Origin: Daldinia sp. FL1419
Taxonomy: Eukaryota > Ascomycota > Sordariomycetes > Xylariales > Hypoxylaceae
Direction of reading: 5' to 3'
Assembly: GCA_025201765.1 (NCBI GenBank)
Contig: MU623358.1
Coordinates: forward strand, 124,001 to 188,000
Length of the DNA stretch: 64,000 nt
Shown here one piece after another: positions 56,875 through 64,000 of this stretch (positions are counted from its first letter, which is position 1; each line of letters opens with the position of its first letter). The notes under the pieces were generated by a model that saw nothing but the letters and a program-made list of their open reading frames with translations, did not search any database and was not told the DNA's origin. Both the position numbers and the translations under genes were made by a program.

Positions 56875-58821
56875 ATGACTAGCATAGATGAATTATTCAA
56901 GGTTAGTCGATACCTACCCTCGTACCGATTCTACCCTTCTAGCTGAACTAATCACATATTTACTATAGGCGTCTGGGGTCGGCAACAAGCGCAAGTTAGA
57001 ACCTCTTCGGGATCCTAGTATGCTTTTTATACTCTGCTTCGTCCTCTTCGTCCTCTTCGTCCTCTTCCTTTCCTACCCATCCCGACTAACGCGTATTAAT
57101 ATGCAGATGAAGTTTACAAGTCTGCCCGTCTAAATTCCAATGGTAGTAGCAGTCGTCACGCGCGCGTCGAAGACGAAGCTTTAAACGATAACGAAGATGA
57201 CGTCGAAGCAGGACCAGCGCCGCCTACAGAAGATGAGGATGGGGATTATGGACCGGATCTTCCACCCGACGATGATGAAGAAGGGCGATTCTTCGGTGGC
57301 GGAATCACGGCGCAAGAGAATGAAGTATTAGACTACGTCGACGACCCCGACCCCAGCGCAAACACGGCGCCAGACAAGTTCGATAGCGCTTGGTTGCGAC
57401 GAACCGCCATTAACTTCGAAAAAAGAATAAACAAGAACGCTGAGCTACGCGCCAAGTTCGAGGACGACCCTCAAAAGTTCATTGCGAGCGAAGCAGATCT
57501 CGATGCCGACATCAAAGCCCTCTCTATCATTTCTGAGCATCCGGAGCTATACCCCGAGTTCGCTAAGATAGGAAGCGTCGCAAGCCTTGTGGGATTGCTT
57601 GCACACGAGAACACCGATATCGCTATAGACGCTATCGAAATTATCAACGAGCTGACCGACGAAGATGTCACGGCCGAAGATGACCAATGGAATGCTTTGG
57701 TCGACGCATTATTAGAGGCTGACTTGCTAGGGTTGCTCGTGTCGAACTTCGAGAGGCTAGATGAGGAGCAGGAGGTTGACCGTAGTGGTGTTTACTATGC
57801 ACTCAGTATAGTGGAGAATCTTTGCAGTGGGCGAACGACGACTTCAGAACAAGTTGCAGAAAGCGACAGCTTGCTTAAGTGGCTACTCCGGCGTATACAG
57901 GCCAAGGAATCCACCGTTAGCCAGAATAAGCAATACGCTGCCGAGGTGCTAGCTATTCTAGTGCAGACGTCGTCGAAGAACAGGAGGAAGTTGGCCAGCT
58001 TAGACGCTGTAGACATCATGCTACAGCTCGTAGCATCCTACCGGAAACGCGACCCCGAAAAGGGGGGCGAGGAAGAAGAGTATATGGAAAATTTATTCGA
58101 GGCTTTGACTTGTCTTGCAGATGAACCGGAGGGTAAGACTAAATTCGTCGAGGCGGAGGGCGTCGAGCTCTGCCTGATCATGTTGAAGGAAGGCAAATTG
58201 AGTAAACCCGCTGCTCTACGGCTCCTGGACCATGCTGTAGGAGGCCACGGTGCGGCGGGGACTGGGGTATGTCAGAAAATCGTCGAAGCCGGCGGATTAA
58301 AGAATATCTTCACGCTTTTCATGAAGAAAAGCAATGATAGCCAGACCACAGAACACCTAATTGGCATATTCGGGTCTATGCTACGGCTACTGCCGGGCGA
58401 CTCGGCAGAACGAATCCGGACCCTAGCAAAGTTTGTTGAGAAGGACTACGAGAAGACGGAGAAGCTAGTCAAGTTGAGAAGAGAGTACGCGACACGCCTA
58501 GGCTCCGTGGACGAGGCGATCCAGGCTGAGCAGAGTGGGATGAATGCCGAAGAGAAAGAAGAAATGGCAGACGAGTGGTTCTCTCGACGGCTCGACGCTG
58601 GCTTGTTCTGCTTGCAAACACTAGACGTGGTGTTAGCGTGGCTTGTAGCAGAGGATAACGGTGCGAAAAAGACGATACAGAGGCTGCTTGCGGACCGCGA
58701 CGAAACGCTGGCTACGATAAAGGCTACTTTACAAGAACAGATCCAAGGCATCGACGTGGATGATGCGGAGAGCAAGGATACCAGAGAAATGCTTACGACG
58801 CTAGTGGAATTCCTACAATAG
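56875..58821 (+). CDS. Beta-catenin-like protein 1 (CTNNBL1) homologue
   Basis: Three exons, 56875-56901, 56969-57017 and 57107-58821, give 596 aa. Exon 1 encodes MTSIDELFK and exon 2 a basic stretch with KRKLEPLRDP. An acidic region (DEDGDYGPDLPPDDDEE) precedes FGGGITAQENEVLDYVDD. The helical ARM-like body runs from WLRRTAINFEKRINKNAELR through NENLCSG-type and DHAVGGHGAAGTGVCQKIVEAGGLK blocks to the end. These features match CTNNBL1, a spliceosome (Prp19/CDC5L-associated) protein. The role is from the family. Confidence 0.88.
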
Positions 58822-59195
58822 TAGTATCGACGGTCTGGTCGCATGTATTAGGATAGTAGTAATCAATGAATAATGCGTAACGTACCGGCTTCGAAGCGCG
58901 GCATCCCTCAAATATATCTTCTACAAACAAACAGACAGGCCTCTTGAACTCGGCGATACCAACCCATCTTTATTGCGGGTTTCCTCCCTTTCAAGGACAC
59001 CGGTAACATGTAATATAATGCGCGCAACTAGACACCACAAGCCGCAGTCTTCCAACGATCGGAATCCACGATGTCAGACCTGTGACATGCTGGTCCTTTC
59101 CCCCATATCATTCACTTCTCCCCCTTTCCCGGATTGGCTTCACCGTGTAGGACGACTCGAGCGGCTTTGGGTATATTTGACTAGTCTAAACCAAT
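58822..59195. other. Intergenic between convergent genes
   Basis: Spacer between the CTNNBL1 and V-ATPase G 3' ends; no gene seen. Confidence 0.5.
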
Positions 59196-59905
59196 CTACG
59201 ACTTCTCGGGGGGGACGGGCTTGACGTCGAATACGGCCTTTAGCAGGTCCTCGACGACCTTGTCCTGGCTCTTCTGGCCGGCGGCTTGGATCTCCTTGAT
59301 CTTGGCATCAGCTTCGCGGTTGGCTTCGTCTTCTGCTTGCTTATTTCCTTGGGTGTGCTACAATAAACGGTCAAGGTTAGCGACTGTACTTCTGACTGGC
59401 CGGCTTGAGAGCTGCCGTTGAGTCGCGAGGGGTAGATGTGCGCGTACCTCGGCCTCAAATCTCTTGAATTCTTCGTCCTTCGCTCGGCGGTACGCTTCTA
59501 CTTCCTTCTTGGCTTCATCTCGCGCCTCTCGCACTCTCTTGGTTCGGACTATAGGTTGGCCGGTTAGTTTCGGGCATACAGATTGCAGTGCTCGGCTCAT
59601 GCGTATTGATGTTGTGGTAGACGGCGGAGAAGGCTTGATACTAACATTCGCGGGCTTTCTGGACGATTTTGGAAGCTTCCCTCTCGGCCTACACGATCGC
59701 AGCGAGCTACCTGTTAGCTACCTAGATTTGCTATGTCGGACTCAACTAGAAAGTGTGTAGGGTCACTGCGATGATCCGGGAGGGTTGCGTACATCGAGCA
59801 GGGTCTGAATGCCTGCCGAGTTCTGGGCCGACTATATTGGAGAGATGGTTAGCGCTAACGATATCGTCTCGTTTTGTACAAAGGTAGCTAGGCTAAGCAT
59901 ACCAT
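59196..59905 (-). CDS. vma10: V-type H+-ATPase subunit G
   Basis: Five exons on the minus strand, 59903-59905 (the ATG alone), 59793-59831, 59646-59688, 59448-59548 and 59196-59357, give 115 aa, the usual subunit G length. The reading is SAQNSAGIQTLLDAEREASKIVQKAREF then TKRVREARDEAKKEVEAYR, an extended charged coiled coil typical of Vma10. The tail is KVVEDLLKAVF, then DVKPVPPEKS. Subunit G forms part of the peripheral stalk of the vacuolar ATPase together with subunit E. The start codon sits in an exon of its own, with 5' UTR upstream. Confidence 0.92.
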
Positions 59906-60716
59906 ATTGTTATGTTACGGAGATTTGATTTACGTGCAAGTCGATTCGGACGAAGAGAAAATGTAGGATGATTTGTTGGTGGTTCGCCAATTTGATAACT
60001 GACGTATGGTGGTGTTGACGGAATGAGGTAGTATGCGGAATGGTAAGTAAAGGTAAGTAAAGGTAAGTAAAGGTAGGTTAGCTAGAGTTGGAGCTCGGCA
60101 GGACGAATCAACGATAACCTTTGGCCGGCAAGGCTGGTGCTAAGGTGCTAAGTTAGGTTAAATGCTGGGCAAGTGGTAAGTGCTGGATGCTGGGTGCTGG
60201 GGGTCAAATGGGGCTGGCTGATGTACATAGGTAGGTATGTAACCTTGTTTGCAGCCGTTTTAAACCGAAACGAGACCGTACGTAAGATGATATGTAGGTA
60301 CAGTAACTACGTATTAAACAATCTGACAATGCATTAATAGTGTATTACATAAAAAATGTGTATCAAGTTATTTATACAGTATTATACGGAACAGAACCCG
60401 TTTTGAACAACTCTACCAAGCGTACATTTGCCCTTCCCCCCTTTTTTCGGCGGACAAGCCGGGAATCCAACTATACGGCCACGAAATGCATCGATTAAGC
60501 TGTTAAGTTAGGGCAATGCCGTATTCTCTCAGTTTATTTTTTATTCAACTTGGTTGGTTTGCTCCTCCAAGTATATTCGGTAGGTAGACGATTTTAAAGT
60601 GTTCAGCCTCACAAATCCTCAAGGGGTAAGAAATTCATATTCAGAAAAGGTGAAGCGGATCGATTTAGTAGATATAAATTCAAGTACCTTTTTTTCTCTT
60701 GCAAGTGCTTGAGAAC
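59906..60716. other. Intergenic, short direct repeats
   Basis: A tandem GTAAGTAAAG array lies at 60043-60072, followed by GCTGGGTGCTGG-type repeats near 60175-60200. No gene. Confidence 0.5.
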
Positions 60717-61097
60717 TTATCTTGGTAAGTTTCTCAATAAATTAGGATCAAATGCGACCTGAAGCACCTCATATGCACGAATGCTTGACCAGTAGAATAG
60801 TACTGTACGCCTTTCTATCGAGAGACAAGGGGCAGGTGGTCCACTCGGACGGCGGATAATAGTGACAAGATGCCACTTCGAGAAGACATTGCAGTCAACA
60901 TATAACACCGATAGATTATCTTTTCCAACCGAATACAGAAGAATCTGGGAAGGAGTAATAGTGCTACTATATAGATCCCCCGAAAGACCAGATACACTGG
61001 GAGTTAAAGTTGAGTGAGGTAGAGGAGAGTCCCGACTCGTTATAACACCCAGGGTCATCCCAAAGCAGACAATGGCGGGCACGGCTCGAGTATCCAT
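60717..61097 (-). CDS. Hypothetical protein
   Basis: A 126-aa frame starting at the first ATG (MDTRAVPAIVCFGMTLGV), with beta-strand-like alternating hydrophobics (SQILLYSVGKDNLSVLYVDC and CLSIERRTVLFYWS). I do not recognise a family. It may be a partial gene, because no upstream exon could be defined. It lies between the V-ATPase gene and the hypothetical gene at 61413. Real coding status is uncertain. Confidence 0.3.
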   Translation of the reverse strand: MDTRAVPAIVCFGMTLGVITSRDSPLPHSTLTPSVSGLSGDLYSSTITPSQILLYSVGKDNLSVLYVDCNVFSKWHLVTIIRRPSGPPAPCLSIERRTVLFYWSSIRAYEVLQVAFDPNLLRNLPR

Positions 61098-61412
61098 TCG
61101 AAAATCCAACATAATATATCCGAAGCCAAAGAGTTTTGTAGCGGCCTAACACCGCATATTAACATTTCTAACGGGAACTCCCAAAATAACCTTCAGGCTT
61201 TAACAGCAACTGACGGCGTGGAGAACAGACCAACTTGATTCTTGTGGGGCGAACAGAAAAGGGGCTACATGCTACGACGAAAGAATACATGAAATTGGGA
61301 ATTTTTTAAGGATTTATTTTACTTGGACTACATAACGAGATGGGTATTTATTGTAAAATACCTACCTACCTACCACGTCTCAGTATTTTATTTGTAAATT
61401 CCCAATGAGCTC

Positions 61413-61906
61413 TCAAGGCTCATACGGAAACCATTCCCAGAGTTCAGGGTTACGGCGATGCTTATCTGGTCGTTCCCTGGACATCCATCGTTTATTGTTT
61501 GGCATCATCACGTACTCCGCAAGCTCCGGAATCTTCTCTCGGCATCTATTTCCCTTCTCATTCGTCCACGTATATGTTGATGGCTCTTTTAAAATACCAT
61601 AGAGATGTCCATGCACGGAAATCCAATTTGGTGAATTCGAGAGATATACTGTGATGTGGATCTGATCGGGCTGGATTCCCGTCTTTGTAGCCCTTGCCCT
61701 CGTATGAGCTAAAGTTGAAACGCCGTAAGTATTGGCGGAGATATGGAGTTGCTTACTAGTCAATGTTTGTTAGTATTAAGGCATTCTTAACTTGGGTCAC
61801 TAGGGATTTACCGGATAATGATGTGAGAGAACCCCAAATTCCTTGCAGCTTTTTGAGCAAAAAGCTCGCTTGACTTTATGATATCGGATTCGGTTTGCGA
61901 TATTTA
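61413..61906 (-). CDS. Hypothetical protein, 5' end unresolved
   Basis: Two exons are likely, about 61811-61906 and 61413-61755, joined by a GTAAAT..GACTAG intron with a TACTAAC branch site. The downstream exon reads KQLHISANTYGVSTLAHTRA and ends PELWEWFPYEP. The upstream exon reads SELFAQKAARNLGFSHIIIR. No ATG could be placed and a stop lies just upstream, so the 5' exon is missing or decayed. The family is unknown. It is adjacent to the kinase pseudogene on the same strand. Confidence 0.35.
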
Positions 61907-62060
61907 TTTGGCTCTGCCAAATAAAGCATCGTGAAACTGCATTGACTCGTGTATCGTTAGTTTACAGTAAACAAGTGAAGTTCCTTGCAACTTGCAGCAC
62001 AGGTCCGCCAACTCCACCCAAATTCTGTGATACCAGAATTGCGTAATATTACTAGATACT

Positions 62061-63653
62061 TTACTGATTTGAAAGTGCATTTAGAGTCTTCTTAAAAACT
62101 ATGATTTTCACCTCCGAGTTAATTTGAAGATACAACAGATAGGCGCATAATATCCCTAGTACCGGAGATGCCCAAGTAGCTACTAGGTGATGCCAGGGAC
62201 ACTTTTCCGTAATTTTGATAGTACGCACTTCTGTTACTAACGTAGGCTGCGTAACACTTTCTGTGTCTAATGTCTCCGATACCTTTTCCGGAACTGAGTG
62301 GCCTTCTTCTAGTGAACTTATTATGGGTGCTGTTTCGTTTCCATCGTCAATTTCCCGGGTTTCCTTTCTTTCGGCTGTAAAGGTGCCGAACCACTCGTGT
62401 TTTAGCACCTGAGATGCATCTAATCTCTCTTTTGGATCATATACAAATAGTTTCGCAAGAAGTTCACTGAAAATGAGAATCTCGTTCATCGGTATATTCG
62501 ATAGCCCGAGCGGAATGTGCATCGGATGCTTGAATTCGGTTAGGGACGCTTCAAATTCCTCGTGTGGATTTTGCGGCTCTGTTAATGACCCCGTAACCGG
62601 TTCTCCCTCTTTATAATCCGGCGGCTGTTCATCCGGATAGCCGTCTTCGCCATGTAGCATCTTTACGGCAGCCGGGCCGTAAACAGATGGGACAGGTCCG
62701 ATGTATCGCTCCATACGTCTAATAATATTTCATATGTTTCCAGAAAGTGGGCCAATGTGAGCTTCTAGTAGGGTATAGGCTAGAGACTAAAGATCATTTG
62801 TTATGCCCGTCTGCTTGTCAAATAACCATTCGGGGCCGGCATATTTGGGGGGAATGTTCAATTCCTCAGGGGGGTTGTTAGTTTCGTAAGCCTCGCCAAA
62901 GCCGACGATAGTAATATCATCCGATACCATATGCGAAAGATGTCTGTCTTTGAAACTGAATGGTAGATATGCATACTTTGGCGCGTGTGGGCTTCGCTTA
63001 TCGCCATCAAGGAGTTGTCCTCCAAGTGGCTTCCCAAGAAGAGCTTGCATCTCTTTATAACCAATCTGATCAAGACAGCCGGGTTTCAACTTCATCAATA
63101 TATTATCCGGCCGAAAGTCACCATGGCAAATCCCTTTGCTATGCAAGAAAGAAAGAGCCTTAGTGAGCTGGTAGCCGATTTTCTTCCGTGTATCGAAGTC
63201 TTCTCCTATTTTATCCTCCCATGCAGGGAAACTTGGTCCGGCAACAGGTAATACAGAGCATAAGTGTTGGCCATTAGGAGATTTGATAAAGAAAGTTTGC
63301 GAGGCCATCATGATGTGATTTTCATCGAGCTCGTCAGTTTCTTGAGACCGGTCTTTGATGAGACGGATGGCTCTCAAGTCCCCGCAGTTATCCGATGAAT
63401 GGCTTGCTGAATTAATTTTGAGCGCGATCCATTTCTCTTCTTGGAGGTCCCAGCAAAACCAAACTGTAGCGATGCCGCCGTTCCCAAGCTTGTGTACGAC
63501 CTTGAACCTATCGATTATGATCTCGCCAACGTCTAGCGGGTAAAATCCCCCAGGCCGGTACCATTCGACGTCCTCAATGTTCTCCGCTATTGAAAGAGAT
63601 TTATATTTTCCAGTGAACGAAGCGCCAGAGCTTGAACTGGTATCAGTCGACAT
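62061..63653 (-). pseudogene. SRPK-like protein kinase with two in-frame stops
   Basis: One continuous frame, starting at 63653 (MSTDTSSSSGASFTGKYKSL), is broken by TAG at 62787-62789 and TGA at 62730-62732, then continues to a natural stop at 62061. Kinase features: glycine loop LGNGGIATVW, Lys79 in WIALKI, catalytic loop HGDFRPDNIL (Asp179) and PPKYAGPEWLF (subdomain VIII). DFG reads GFG at 251-253, so the metal-binding Asp is absent. The TAG falls in ND-L-stop-SLAYTLLEA, where Trp is expected (subdomain IX). The downstream part holds DPKERLDASQVLKHEWF and a terminal membrane helix (WASPVLGILCAYLLYLQI). The layout resembles fungal SRPK-like kinases. It is probably non-functional as read. 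Confidence 0.7.
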
Positions 63654-64000
63654 GATGGCGTTTGAAGTTATGGAAAGAGATAAGGGAAACTGTAGAGTAG
63701 GCTATTTTGCTATCCACCTAGTTATTACACTCTCATTATCCTATGCTTGAGCACTCACAGGTCGTTAAATATTCAAGGCTTATTTTTTGTTACCTAGGTG
63801 CTCAGTGTCTTTATCCTAAAGGTTTTCCGGGGATCTTAACTGAGAGAACAAAGACTAAGAGCGCACGGCTTTGTCAATTTGAATACAGGTGAATTATGGT
63901 CAACAAAAATCTTGTCAATGTCTTCATAGTTGTTCCAGATGGAAATGCAGCGTTACTAGACCCTGTTCCCCGGCTCGTTGGTATGACGGTAGGAGTAGGA
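63654..64000. other. Right edge, no gene seen
   Basis: Upstream region of the kinase pseudogene. No coding signal to the window edge. Confidence 0.4.

Noticed and set aside
1..64000. tRNA genes, rRNA genes and CRISPR arrays
   Set aside because: I scanned by eye for B-box-like GGTTCGA patterns and for regular spacers and found none convincing; a tRNAscan-SE run would be decisive.

Overview
The window looks like nuclear DNA of a filamentous ascomycete (Pezizomycotina, most likely a Sordariomycete). Short introns begin GTAAGT/GTATGT and end CAG/TAG, many with CTAAC-like branch sites. There is a CFEM surface protein, a Ste2-type pheromone receptor and a Dfg5-type GH76 enzyme. An AT-rich transposon block carries the C-to-T decay expected of repeat-induced point mutation (RIP). 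Species cannot be read from the sequence. Spacers are peppered with self-complementary ACCTACCTAGGTAGGT arrays.

Layout. 0.9-2.2 kb: CFEM membrane protein. 3.0-5.0 kb: divergent pair of mitochondrial genes (uL22m and COX subunit VIIa/Cox9) with a TCACGTGA site between them. 6.3-7.4 kb: RecA-fold, XRCC2-like protein lacking a readable Walker A. 7.9-9.2 kb: FAR1-type zinc-binding, AT-hook regulator. 10.0-12.9 kb: a 981-residue fusion of isochorismatase, AlkB-like dioxygenase and GST domains. 12.9-18.5 kb: gene-poor spacer. 18.5-19.9 kb: intronless LRR-kinase of bacterial type. 21.4-22.4 kb: TAF8. 23.6-25.2 kb: RACK1, whose last intron holds a probable U24 C/D snoRNA. 25.6-27.2 kb: Ste2-like receptor. 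29.1-33.0 kb: RPB2. 33-39 kb: large spacer containing an unrecognised decayed gene (34.5-35.6 kb). 39.0-41.2 kb: secreted GH2 enzyme. 42.2-43.5 kb: unknown protein with two HEPN-like motifs. 44.5-45.6 kb: Rossmann-fold reductase. 46.9-50.85 kb: repeat island with a 407-bp MITE-like element and three copies (two direct, one inverted) of a roughly 1.15-kb TIR element. 51.1-51.8 kb: Ser/Thr-rich GPI-type secreted protein. 52.3-54.0 kb: Dfg5/Dcw1 mannosidase. 55.3-56.2 kb: histidine phosphatase. 56.9-58.8 kb: CTNNBL1. 59.2-59.9 kb: V-ATPase subunit G. 60.7-63.7 kb: two hypothetical genes and a kinase pseudogene with two in-frame stops.

There is no operon or obvious biosynthetic cluster. Housekeeping genes (uL22m, COX, TAF8, RACK1, RPB2, CTNNBL1, V-ATPase G) are interleaved with accessory, possibly acquired or dying genes. 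Exon coordinates were worked out by hand from splice signals, phase and family similarity. Family identifications are from recognition of sequence motifs; no database search was run.
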